From Streptomyces sp. A012304 (lineage in GTDB: Bacteria; Actinomycetota; Actinomycetes; Streptomycetales; Streptomycetaceae): a DNA stretch of 64,000 nt. The position numbers and the translations under genes are program-made. The notes beneath the pieces are model-generated. The model had not been told where the DNA came from and searched no databases. It worked only from the letters and a program-made list of their open reading frames with translations. The DNA lies in NCBI RefSeq assembly GCF_026008495.1, contig NZ_BQUN01000188.1, positions 54,951 through 118,950 on the forward strand. Direction: 5' to 3'. This document shows, piece after piece, positions 48,209 to 56,434 of this stretch. Numbering within the stretch: position 1 is the stretch's first letter; the number at the start of each line of letters is the position of its first letter.

Positions 48209-49012
48209 ATGAGCGAGGAACGGTTCGGGGAGTTCGTGCTGGTGCGGCGGCACGGGGGCGGCGGGCACGTCGCGGAGCTGGCCCTCGACCGGCCGAAGGC
48301 CATGAACGCCGTCTCCACGGAGATGGCCCGGTCCGTCGCCGCCGCCTGCGCGGTGCTCGGCGGCGACCGGGACGTGCGCGTGGTCGTCCTCACCTCCACC
48401 CACGAGCGGGCCTTCTGCGTCGGCGCCGATCTGAAGGAGCGCAACTCCTTCACCGACGCCGACCTGGTGCGCCAGCGGCCCGTCGCGCGCGGCGCGTACA
48501 CCGGCGTGCTGGAGCTGCCGGTGCCGACGGTGGCGGCGGTGCACGGGTTCGCGCTGGGCGGCGGGTTCGAGCTGGCGCTGTCCTGCGATGTGATCGTGGC
48601 CGACCGTACGGCCGTGGTGGGGCTGCCCGAGGTCTCCGTAGGTGTGATCCCCGGCGGCGGCGGGACGCAGTTGCTGCCCCGGCGGGTGGGTGCGGCCCGG
48701 GCGGCCGAGCTGATCTTCAGCGCGCGGCGGGTGGAGGCCGTGGAGGCGCGGGAACTGGGGCTGGTGGACGTGCTGGTGGAGGAGGGCCGGGACCGCGAGG
48801 AGGCGCTGGCGCTGGCCGCGCGGATCGGGGCGAACTCCCCGGTGGGGCTGCGGGCGGCCAAGCGGGCGCTGAGGCTCGGGCAGGGGCTGGATCTGCGGGC
48901 CGGTCTGGAGGTGGAGGACGCGGCGTGGCGGGCGGTGGCGTTCTCGGGGGACCGGGCGGAGGGGGTCGCGGCGTTCAACGAGAAGCGCAAGCCGGTGTGG
49001 CCGGGGGAGTGA
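48209..49012 (+). CDS. Enoyl-CoA hydratase/isomerase family protein
   Basis: 267 aa crotonase. CVGADLKERNSF forms the oxyanion hole, ALGGGFELALSCDVIVAD carries the first catalytic Glu and PEVSVGVIPGGGGTQLLPRRVG the second. Probably hydrates 2-enoyl-CoA in fatty or branched-acid breakdown. ATG with GGAGGG upstream. Stands alone, with a GTTAACCCGCGTTAAC near-palindrome at 48181-48196 just before the ribosome site. Confidence 0.9.
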   Translation: MSEERFGEFVLVRRHGGGGHVAELALDRPKAMNAVSTEMARSVAAACAVLGGDRDVRVVVLTSTHERAFCVGADLKERNSFTDADLVRQRPVARGAYTGVLELPVPTVAAVHGFALGGGFELALSCDVIVADRTAVVGLPEVSVGVIPGGGGTQLLPRRVGAARAAELIFSARRVEAVEARELGLVDVLVEEGRDREEALALAARIGANSPVGLRAAKRALRLGQGLDLRAGLEVEDAAWRAVAFSGDRAEGVAAFNEKRKPVWPGE

Positions 49013-49109
49013 GTCTCCGTCGGATCCCAGTGCCCGGCGCCGGGTGCGCGAGTCACTCCATGTGCCCACCGGGTGTCTCCTTTGTGGCAAACATCCCTAA
49101 CCTGGGGAG

Positions 49110-50252
49110 ATGGGTGACGACAGACGTCTAGCGGCCGTGGTGGCGCTCGCACAGGGGATGGCGGCCGCACACACCCCCAGGGAGTCATGGCGGGCCGCGG
49201 CGCTCGGCGCGTGCCGGGCGCTGGCCGGCGCCTTCGCCGCGCTCTCGGTGTGGGAGCGGGAGCTGGGGCGGCTGCGGGTCCTGGTGAACGTGGGCGACCG
49301 CACCGCGGACGAGGACGAGTTCCCGGACGGTGAGGCCTACCCGGTGCACCAGTTCCCCGAGATCACCGAGTTCCTGCACGAACGCTGGGCGGCCGGCGGT
49401 GAGCCCAACGCCTGGGTGGAGACGGCCGACGGACCCGCCGCCGGCCGGCCGGGCTACTGCCACCAGAGGGTCGCCGCCCTGCGCCGGCGCGGACGCGGCT
49501 CGTGCGTGGTCGCGCCGATCGTGCTGCACGGCCGCGCCTGGGGCGAGCTGTACGTGGCCCGCTCCTCGGGCACCCCCGTCTTCGACCGTGCCGACGCCGA
49601 CTTCGCCACCGTCCTGGCCGCCGTCGTCGCCGCCGGGATCGCGCAGACCGAGCGGCTGGAGGAGGCGCGCCGGCTCGCCTTCACCGACGCCCTCACCGGC
49701 CTGGCCAACCGCCGCGCCGTCGACGTACGGCTGGAGGAGGCCGTGGAGCGGCACCGGACGCGGGGGGACGTGGTGAGCCTCGTGGTGTGCGATCTCAACG
49801 GGCTCAAGCGGGTCAACGACACGCAGGGGCATGCCGTGGGGGACCGGCTGCTGGAGCGGTTCGGGTCGGTGCTGTCGCTGTGCGGGGCGATGCTGCCGGG
49901 GGCGCTGGCCGCTCGCCTGGGCGGCGACGAGTTCTGTCTGCTTGCGGTCGGGCCGTCCGCCGACGACGTGGTGAAGGTCGCCGACGAACTCTGCCGCCGG
50001 GCCGCCGAACTGGAGCTCGGGGAGGGCGTGGCCTGCGGGGTCGCCTCCACCGAGGACCCCATCGGGCCGGTGTCCTCCGCCCGCCGGCTGTTCCGGCTCG
50101 CGGACGCCGCCCAGTACCGCGCGAAGGCCGTACGGGCCGCCCGGCCGGTGGTCGCGGGGCGGGCGGGGCCCGACGATCCCGTCGTCCGCCTCGCCGACCA
50201 GCCGCCGCGGGGACCGGCCGCCGAGCGGCGCAGCTTCCGGGGCCGGCCGTGA
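49110..50252 (+). CDS. GAF-GGDEF diguanylate cyclase
   Basis: 380 aa. N-terminal GAF-like sensor domain (residues 10-180), then GGDEF domain: FTDALTGLANRRAVD, VVCDLNGLKRVNDTQGHAVGDRLLE and an intact RLGGDEF active site. The inhibitory RxxD site five residues earlier is absent (PGALAARL), so product inhibition through it is unlikely. Makes cyclic-di-GMP, which through BldD controls sporulation in Streptomyces. ATG follows TAACCT by six bases (leaderless), though GGGGAG abuts it. Confidence 0.88.
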   Translation: MGDDRRLAAVVALAQGMAAAHTPRESWRAAALGACRALAGAFAALSVWERELGRLRVLVNVGDRTADEDEFPDGEAYPVHQFPEITEFLHERWAAGGEPNAWVETADGPAAGRPGYCHQRVAALRRRGRGSCVVAPIVLHGRAWGELYVARSSGTPVFDRADADFATVLAAVVAAGIAQTERLEEARRLAFTDALTGLANRRAVDVRLEEAVERHRTRGDVVSLVVCDLNGLKRVNDTQGHAVGDRLLERFGSVLSLCGAMLPGALAARLGGDEFCLLAVGPSADDVVKVADELCRRAAELELGEGVACGVASTEDPIGPVSSARRLFRLADAAQYRAKAVRAARPVVAGRAGPDDPVVRLADQPPRGPAAERRSFRGRP

Positions 50253-50319
50253 GACGAGGGGCCGTCGGTGAGCCGTCAGGCATGTGACCCGTCGGTAAGG
50301 GGTGGACCCGGCCCCCACT

Positions 50320-50349
50320 GGTGACATCCTCGTCTTCACTGCGTACGCT
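50320..50349 (+). promoter_or_regulatory. Promoter of hutH
   Basis: GTGACA (50320-50325) and TACGCT (50344-50349) with 18-base spacing, five of six matches to TTGACA. The ATG begins seven bases after the -10, predicting a leaderless mRNA. Confidence 0.65.
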
Positions 50350-50356
50350 CCTGAAT

Positions 50357-51901
50357 ATGGATATGCACACTGTGGTGGTGGGGACGTCCGGGGTGACCGC
50401 GTCCGACGTGCTCGCCGTGGCGCGCGGCGGCGCCCGGGTCGAGCTTTCCGGGGAAGCGGTCGCGGCCCTCGCGCGGGCCCGCGAGATCGTGGACGCGCTC
50501 GCGGCCAAGCCCGACCCCGTCTACGGCGTCTCCACCGGCTTCGGCGCTCTCGCCACCCGGCACATCAGCCAGGAGCTGCGCGCCCAGCTCCAGCGCAACA
50601 TCGTCCGCTCGCACGCCGCCGGCATGGGACCGCGCGTGGAGCGGGAGGTCGTACGGGCCCTGATGTTCCTGCGGCTGAAGACGGTCTGCTCCGGGCACAC
50701 CGGCGTCCGGCCCGAGGTGGCGCGGACCATGGCCGACCTGCTCAACGCCGGCATCACCCCGGTCGTCCACGAGTACGGCTCGCTCGGCTGCTCCGGCGAC
50801 CTCGCCCCCCTCTCCCACTGCGCCCTCACGCTCATGGGGGAAGGGGACGCCGAGGGCCCCGACGGCGTCGTACGGCCCGCCGCCGAACTCCTCGCCGCGC
50901 ACGGCATCGCCCCCGTCGAGCTGCGCGAGAAGGAGGGACTCGCCCTCCTCAACGGCACCGACGGCATGCTCGGCATGCTGATCATGGCCCTGGCCGACCT
51001 GGACACCCTCTACAAGTCCGCCGACGTCACGGCCGCCCTCTCCCTGGAGGCCCTGCTCGGCACGGACAAGGTGCTCGTGCCCGAGCTGCACGCCATCCGC
51101 CCGCACCCCGGGCAGGGCGCGTCCGCCGCCAACATGCTCGCGGTGCTGAAGGGTTCCGGGCTGACCGGGCACCACCAGGACGACGCGCCGCGCGTCCAGG
51201 ACGCCTACTCGGTGCGCTGCGCCCCGCAGGTCGCCGGCGCCGGCCGCGACACCATGGCGCACGCGCGCGTGGTCGCCGAGCGCGAACTGGCCTCCGCCGT
51301 CGACAACCCGGTCGTGCTGCCCGACGGCCGCGTCGAGTCCAACGGCAACTTCCACGGCGCCCCGGTGGCCTACGTCCTCGACTTCCTCGCCATCGCCGTC
51401 GCGGACCTCGCCTCCATCGCCGAGCGGCGCACCGACCGGCTGCTGGACAAGAACCGCAGCCACGGCCTGCCGCCGTTCCTCGCGGACGACCCGGGCGTCG
51501 ACTCCGGGCTGATGATCGCCCAGTACACGCAGGCCGCGCTGGTCAGCGAGTTGAAGCGGCTCGCCGTGCCGGCGTCGGCGGACTCCATCCCGTCCTCCGC
51601 GATGCAGGAGGACCACGTCTCCATGGGCTGGTCGGCGGCGCGCAAGCTGCGCACGGCCGTCGACAACCTCACGCGGGTGCTCGCCGTCGAGCTGTACGCC
51701 GCCACGCGGGCGGTGGAGCTGCGCGAGGGCCTCACCCCGGCGCCCGCCACACAGGCGGTCGTCGACGCCGTACGGGAGGCGGGGGTGCGAGGGCCCGGGC
51801 CCGACCGGTTCCTGGCGCCCGACCTCGCGGCGGCGGACGCCTTCGTGCGCGAGGGGCGGCTCGTCACGGCCGTGGAGAAGGTCACCGGACCGCTGCGCTG
51901 A
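50357..51901 (+). CDS. hutH: Histidine ammonia-lyase
   Basis: 514 aa. Deaminates histidine to urocanate, the first step of histidine use. The MIO electrophile forms from C-S-G in GSLGCSGDLAPLSH; most family members have A-S-G, but streptomycete enzymes carry this Cys. YGVSTGFG, NIVRSHAAG, KTVCSGHTGVRP and QEDHVSMGW are conserved. Start MDMHTVVVG agrees with the S. coelicolor protein. No other hut genes lie adjacent. Confidence 0.95.
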   Translation: MDMHTVVVGTSGVTASDVLAVARGGARVELSGEAVAALARAREIVDALAAKPDPVYGVSTGFGALATRHISQELRAQLQRNIVRSHAAGMGPRVEREVVRALMFLRLKTVCSGHTGVRPEVARTMADLLNAGITPVVHEYGSLGCSGDLAPLSHCALTLMGEGDAEGPDGVVRPAAELLAAHGIAPVELREKEGLALLNGTDGMLGMLIMALADLDTLYKSADVTAALSLEALLGTDKVLVPELHAIRPHPGQGASAANMLAVLKGSGLTGHHQDDAPRVQDAYSVRCAPQVAGAGRDTMAHARVVAERELASAVDNPVVLPDGRVESNGNFHGAPVAYVLDFLAIAVADLASIAERRTDRLLDKNRSHGLPPFLADDPGVDSGLMIAQYTQAALVSELKRLAVPASADSIPSSAMQEDHVSMGWSAARKLRTAVDNLTRVLAVELYAATRAVELREGLTPAPATQAVVDAVREAGVRGPGPDRFLAPDLAAADAFVREGRLVTAVEKVTGPLR

Positions 51902-51906
51902 GACGG

Positions 51907-51944
51907 CTCGGGGCCCCGCCGTACGGTGACGGCGGGGCCCCGAG
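51907..51944. terminator. Bidirectional terminator after hutH
   Basis: Perfect 16-bp stem CTCGGGGCCCCGCCGT / ACGGCGGGGCCCCGAG with a 6-base loop, between converging hutH and the lipoprotein gene. Confidence 0.88.
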
Positions 51945-51953
51945 GCCGGGCGT

Positions 51954-52757
51954 CTACTTGGGGAGCTTGGCGACCTGGGCGTCGATCACGGCCGCCGGCA
52001 CGTCGGTCGACTTGCCTTCCGAGAGCCCGGAGAAGTCCACCGTGTAATACGTGGCGACGATGGTGCCGACCCGGACCACCTCGGTGTGGAAGGTGGCCGT
52101 GCCCTCACCGTCCATGTCGGAGTCCACGGTGAACGCCACCGACTCGTCCCCGCTGCCGGAGGCCTTCTCCGAGGCGACCTTGGTGATCTTCTGCTTCTGG
52201 CCCTGGGCGGTGATGCCGAACCCGCCGGCGCAGGCCGTGACCCCGTCGGAGACGGCCTTCACGGCCTTCTGGGCGCCGTCGCCCTGGTACGAGGACAGGC
52301 CCACGAAGGTCATGTTGACCTTGAACGCGTTCTCGATGTCGGAACCGCTGATGTCCTCCGGCGCCTTGGTGGCCGCGCCCGACGCGACGTCCTCCGTGAG
52401 GGTGTTGCTGGCGTTCGCGTCCGTGTCGCCCGGAGCCAGACCGGACATGGCGTGGGCGAGCGGCGCGCACTCCGCCTTGTCGGTCTTCACCTGGTCCTTG
52501 GAGGCCGGCAGGGTGTCGTCACCCGAGCTGACCTTGTACCCCTTGGCCTCGCCCTGCGCGAGGAGCAGCTTCTCCAACTCGGCCGCGCTCAGCGCCTCCG
52601 CGGCCGGGGCCGACGACGAGGAGGAGTCCGAATCCGATCCCTTGGATCCCTTGGACCCCTTCTTCGACCCCTCGTCCGAACAGCCCGTGATGAGGGCGAG
52701 CGACAGCGCGCTCACAGCGATCGCGGCGCAGAGCCGCGCCCCCGATGATCTTTTCAT
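51954..52757 (-). CDS. Putative lipoprotein, unknown function
   Basis: 267 aa. Signal peptide with lipobox LITGC, followed by a Lys/Gly/Ser/Asp low-complexity linker (residues 28-50). The mature part begins ALSAAELEKLLLAQGEAKGY, similar to the sensor-like domains of secreted PknH-type proteins, with a Cys pair (AECAPLAHAMSG and TACAGGFG) that could form a disulfide. Extracytoplasmic. No neighbour suggests a role. Confidence 0.75.
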   Translation of the reverse strand: MKRSSGARLCAAIAVSALSLALITGCSDEGSKKGSKGSKGSDSDSSSSSAPAAEALSAAELEKLLLAQGEAKGYKVSSGDDTLPASKDQVKTDKAECAPLAHAMSGLAPGDTDANASNTLTEDVASGAATKAPEDISGSDIENAFKVNMTFVGLSSYQGDGAQKAVKAVSDGVTACAGGFGITAQGQKQKITKVASEKASGSGDESVAFTVDSDMDGEGTATFHTEVVRVGTIVATYYTVDFSGLSEGKSTDVPAAVIDAQVAKLPK

Positions 52758-52800
52758 GAGGCGGACTATGAAGGCGTGGTCAAGCGGGCGTCAAGTCAAT

Positions 52801-53112
52801 TCAAAAACCCAGGCGTTCCCGGCGAACGGAATAAACCACGAAGCCCGCGCCGAGGGCGAGGAACGTCGTGCCGCCGACCACGTACGGGGTGGTGTCGAAG
52901 CTTCCGGTGTCGGCGAGGCGGACGCCGTCGTCCGTCCCGGCGGCGTCGGAGGTGTCCGCCGAGGCGGCCCGCGCCTGGGTCGTGACCTGCGTCGACGTCT
53001 CCGTTCTGGCCGGGGTGTCCTGAGTCGCGTTGGCGTTCGGGACGAACCACAGGGCGCACAGGAGGGTCCCCGCGGCGGTGGCGGTCAGCAACGGACGGCG
53101 AGCGGATGACAC
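52801..53112 (-). CDS. Sortase-anchored surface protein (LADTG)
   Basis: 103 aa. Signal peptide (about residues 1-29), a short Thr/Ala/Asp-rich extracellular stalk, then the sorting signal LADTGS, a hydrophobic helix (VVGGTTFLALGAGFVVY) and a basic tail (RRER). LAxTG is the motif of class E sortases in streptomycetes, so it should be cell-wall linked. GTG with AAGGGGA upstream. Too small to carry a catalytic domain. Confidence 0.82.
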   Translation of the reverse strand: MSSARRPLLTATAAGTLLCALWFVPNANATQDTPARTETSTQVTTQARAASADTSDAAGTDDGVRLADTGSFDTTPYVVGGTTFLALGAGFVVYSVRRERLGF

Positions 53113-53221
53113 GGAATATCGATCCCCTTGTGACGCTGGCGAATTGGCCGTGTGGACCGATGCTAATGAAAGGCGCGGGTCGCGGGAAAGTCACGGGAGC
53201 CCGGAGCCTTACCCTCCGGGC

Positions 53222-53599
53222 ATGAGCACTGAAGAGTCATCACGTTATGTCCGGCTTCGTGTGGAACTCGTCCTGGAGATCGACGACGAGGACGCCGTGA
53301 CGCGTGCCGCGCTGCGGCGGCTCGACGAGGAGGCGCGGGACCCGGCGACGCCCGAGAGCGAGCGGGCGCACGCCGAGAGCGCTGTGACGGAGGACACCGC
53401 GGAGGCCCTCGCCTGCCTCGTCGACCCGTTCGACCTGGTGGGGAGGATCCCGGGCGTCGAACTGCACCAGGCCTCCTGGTCCTGTGAATCCGTCGACCAC
53501 GACCCCGATTCGCCGGACCGCTACCTGGACGAGGATGATGTCGACGAGGACGACGGGGCGGCCGGCGAGGACGACGGCCGCGGGGGCGGCATCGGCTGA
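53222..53599 (+). CDS. Small acidic conserved protein
   Basis: 125 aa, strongly acidic with a C-terminal run of Asp/Glu (DEDDVDEDDG). The N-terminal half YVRLRVELVLEIDDEDAVTRAALRRLDEE looks like an alpha/beta fold; PFDLVGRIPGVELHQASWSCESVD follows. ATG lies six bases after TACCCT, no Shine-Dalgarno, so leaderless. Cytoplasmic. Not recognised as a named family. Confidence 0.75.
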   Translation: MSTEESSRYVRLRVELVLEIDDEDAVTRAALRRLDEEARDPATPESERAHAESAVTEDTAEALACLVDPFDLVGRIPGVELHQASWSCESVDHDPDSPDRYLDEDDVDEDDGAAGEDDGRGGGIG

Positions 53600-53836
53600 A
53601 CGTCTTGGGGAATTCGTGACCCCGGGCGGCAACCACCCCCCGGGGTTCCGTCGTCTCAAGGGACGCACTGACCGACACCCGCGCCATCGTGGCCCCGGGC
53701 GGACCACCCGCCCCGGCGGCGTGGCGTGGCCCACACATTCGACAGATGTGGAACGGGACGAACCGGTCGTAGCGTTGAAGTTCTTGACGGGGACTCTCGG
53801 GCTTTTTGGGAATCGGCGACGATGGAGAAGCGTGTG

Positions 53837-55087
53837 ATGACGGACAGTAGGCGGCGCAGGGGTCTCATGGCCGCGTCCGCCCTGCTCGGCGGTGTTCTGG
53901 TGCTCTCTGCGTGTTCCGGCGGTGACAGCGGCGCCTCCGACAGCGACAAGGGCAGTTCCTCGCAGGCCAAGGCCGACGAGGCGGCGGCGCAGAAGGCGTC
54001 CGAGGCCCAGATCAAGATCACACCCGCGGACGGCTCGAACAACGCCTCCATCAACAACTCCGCGGCCGTCACGGTGAGCAAGGGCACCCTGACCCAGGTC
54101 ACGATGACCACCGCCGACGGCACCGCGGTGGAGGGCGAGCTCTCCGCCGACAAGACCAGCTGGAAGCCGAGCGGCCAGCTCGAGCGCTCCACCACCTACA
54201 AGCTCGCGGCGACCGCGAAGGACTCCGACGGCCGCGAGGCCCACGAGAACGCGTCCTTCACCACGGTCTCCCCGGCCAACAGTTTCATAGGCAACTTCAC
54301 GCCGGAGGACGGCTCCACCGTCGGTGTGGGCATGCCGGTGTCGATCAACTTCAACAAGGAGATCACCAACAAGGAGGCCGTCCAGAAGGGCGTCACCGTC
54401 ACCTCCAGCAGCGGTCAGGAGGTCGCCTGCCACTGGTTCAGCACCGTGCGCATGGACTGCCGGCCGCAGGACTACTGGAAGGAGGACTCCACCGTCACGC
54501 TGAAGCTGGCGCTCGACGGTGTCGAGGGCGCCGAGGGCGTCTTCGGCGTCCAGCAGAAGACGGTCACCTTCAAGATCGGCCGCAACCAGGTCACGTACGT
54601 CGACGCGAAGACCAAGCAGATGAAGGTCACGCAGGACGGCAAGACCATCAGGACCATCCCGATCTCCGCCGGCTCGCCCGAGAACAAGACGTACGAGGGC
54701 CAGATGGTGATCTCCGAGAAGTTCAAGGAGACCCGGATGAACGGCGCGACGGTCGGCTTCACCGACGACGACGGCAAGGGCGAGTACGACATCAAGGACG
54801 TGCCGCACGCCATGCGCCTGACCACCTCCGGCACCTTCGTGCACGGCAACTACTGGGGCGCGAAGTCCATCTTCGGCTCGGTGAACACCAGCCACGGCTG
54901 TGTCGGCCTGTCCGACACCAAGGGCGCCAACGACCCCAGCACGCCGGGCTCGTGGTTCTACAACAACTCGATCATCGGTGACGTCGTCGTCGTCCAGAAC
55001 ACCGGCGACAAGACCGTGGCCCCGGACAACGGCCTCAACGGCTGGAACATGGACTGGGCCCAGTGGAAGGCCGGCTCGGCCCTCTGA
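53837..55087 (+). CDS. L,D-transpeptidase lipoprotein (YkuD domain, Ig-like domains)
   Basis: About 416 aa. Signal peptide with lipobox VLSAC; an S/K/A linker; two Ig-like modules (residues about 50-235: KITPADGSNNASINNSAAVTVSKG, NFTPEDGSTVGVGMPVSINF); then a YkuD domain with the catalytic SHGCVGLS motif. Forms 3-3 crosslinks in peptidoglycan outside the membrane. ATG 53837 has GGAGAAG six bases upstream; ATG 53822 is in frame and would add five residues (MEKRV). Confidence 0.9.
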   Translation: MTDSRRRRGLMAASALLGGVLVLSACSGGDSGASDSDKGSSSQAKADEAAAQKASEAQIKITPADGSNNASINNSAAVTVSKGTLTQVTMTTADGTAVEGELSADKTSWKPSGQLERSTTYKLAATAKDSDGREAHENASFTTVSPANSFIGNFTPEDGSTVGVGMPVSINFNKEITNKEAVQKGVTVTSSSGQEVACHWFSTVRMDCRPQDYWKEDSTVTLKLALDGVEGAEGVFGVQQKTVTFKIGRNQVTYVDAKTKQMKVTQDGKTIRTIPISAGSPENKTYEGQMVISEKFKETRMNGATVGFTDDDGKGEYDIKDVPHAMRLTTSGTFVHGNYWGAKSIFGSVNTSHGCVGLSDTKGANDPSTPGSWFYNNSIIGDVVVVQNTGDKTVAPDNGLNGWNMDWAQWKAGSAL

Positions 55088-55096
55088 TCCCATCGC

Positions 55097-55133
55097 CGAA
55101 GGCGGCCACCCCGACCGGGGGCGGCCGCCTTCG
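55097..55133. terminator. Bidirectional terminator after L,D-transpeptidase
   Basis: 11-bp stem CGAAGGCGGCC / GGCCGCCTTCG with a 15-base loop between converging genes. Confidence 0.75.
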
Positions 55134-55139
55134 CGCTGT

Positions 55140-56213
55140 TCAGGTGTCCTTGGGAGGGGGCTTCGCGAACCTGCGCCGCTTGCGCTCCGGCTTCACCTCC
55201 GGATCCCGCCCGGCGGTCCGGACGTTCTCCAGGAGGAACTCCCCCTGCCGGTCGACGGAACGGGTCACGACCTCCTGGAGAATGCCGAACGCGACCGCCC
55301 AGGAGATGATCTGGGTCGGGGTGTCGAGACCCGTCAGACCCGGGAAGAAACGGCCGCTGAGGAAGAGGAGCCCGATGACGGCCGTGAGCGCTCCGACCGG
55401 AAGTCTCAGCAGGAGCAGCGCCATGGCCACGTGGTAGGGCCCGGCGGTACCCCGCACCTGGCGCAGGGACGCCGCCCCGGCGACGGCCGCGCCCGTCATC
55501 CCCACGAACTCGATGAACCACACGCTTGACCAGCTCGGTTCGTCGCCGAACGGACACACCGTCGGTACCGCGTCGGGGTCGTCCGGATTCTCCGGGAAAC
55601 AGAAACGGCGGCCCACGGCCGGCTCGACGAGGGCCCACATCGCGAAACCCACGGCGATCAGCGCCATGGCGGTGGTGGCCCCGCACACGATACGGGTGAA
55701 GCTCCGCACCCTCGCCCGCTCCGCCTCCTCGGCCTGGTAGGCGGCGTGCAGTGTGCTGACGAGCAACTCCCGGTCGACCTCCTGGATGTGCGTGACCTGC
55801 GTACCCTGCGGTTTCAGCTGCTCCTCCAGGTGCTGGAGCCGCAGGTCGTCCGGGTCGAGATGCAGACGCGCCTGAGCCAGGACGGGCACTCCCCTCCAGC
55901 GCAGTTCACCGGCGGGGACGATCCGCAGGAGCGCGACCTCCGCTTCGTGGAGGTTCGCCAGGGCGCCGTCCGTCGTCCTGTCGAAGCGCCACCAGCGCCC
56001 CTTGTACTTCAAGGAGTGCCGCGCGGACGCCAGATGCGCCTCGGCCTTCGCGATGAGTTCCGCGTCGGCGGGGTCGGCGGCGGTGACCTGGCTCCTCAGC
56101 CGGTTGATCTGCCCCTGGAGGTCGGCGACATGGGCGGTGGCCCGCTGGGACCAGGAGGAGCGCTTGGGCCAGACGACATCGCCGTCGCCGTCCAGGACCG
56201 GGCTTCTGGCCAT
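55140..56213 (-). CDS. Membrane protein of unknown function
   Basis: 357 aa. Residues 1-165 are cytoplasmic with helical, coiled-coil-prone sequence (ATAHVADLQGQINRLRSQV, LQHLEEQLKPQ). Then four transmembrane segments (about residues 168-310) with an extracytoplasmic loop bearing two Cys (RRFCFPENPDDPDAVPTVCPFG). C-terminus basic. No family recognised. The 220-bp region after its start (56214-56434) is AT-richer than the rest, suggesting a different origin than its neighbours. Confidence 0.68.
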   Translation of the reverse strand: MARSPVLDGDGDVVWPKRSSWSQRATAHVADLQGQINRLRSQVTAADPADAELIAKAEAHLASARHSLKYKGRWWRFDRTTDGALANLHEAEVALLRIVPAGELRWRGVPVLAQARLHLDPDDLRLQHLEEQLKPQGTQVTHIQEVDRELLVSTLHAAYQAEEAERARVRSFTRIVCGATTAMALIAVGFAMWALVEPAVGRRFCFPENPDDPDAVPTVCPFGDEPSWSSVWFIEFVGMTGAAVAGAASLRQVRGTAGPYHVAMALLLLRLPVGALTAVIGLLFLSGRFFPGLTGLDTPTQIISWAVAFGILQEVVTRSVDRQGEFLLENVRTAGRDPEVKPERKRRRFAKPPPKDT

Positions 56214-56370
56214 ATCTACTCCCCGCGGCTATGGCGCGGCCCCTGTTTCATTGAATCCTCGCGTGGGAGGTTCCGCAATTCGGGGCGTTGGTCCCTCCTT
56301 GTGGTTTTTCTCCTCTGTATGTTTGACGGTTTGACAGGTCGGTGAGGGTTCGCCTCGCACCCCGGACAGC

Positions 56371-56427
56371 CTTCTCATCCTTCTCTTATGCCGGCCTTAT
56401 TCCTTCATCACGAGCCGTCCCTAGCTT
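56371..56427 (+). promoter_or_regulatory. Promoter region of MacB-like ABC operon with TTCTCwT repeats
   Basis: Repeated TTCTCAT (56372) and TTCTCTTAT (56381), with a third related CTTATTCCTTCAT (56396), resemble direct repeats bound by response regulators near such ABC genes. TAGCTT (56422-56427) lies seven bases before the ATG, predicting a leaderless mRNA. Confidence 0.4.
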
Positions 56428-56434
56428 GCGGCGC

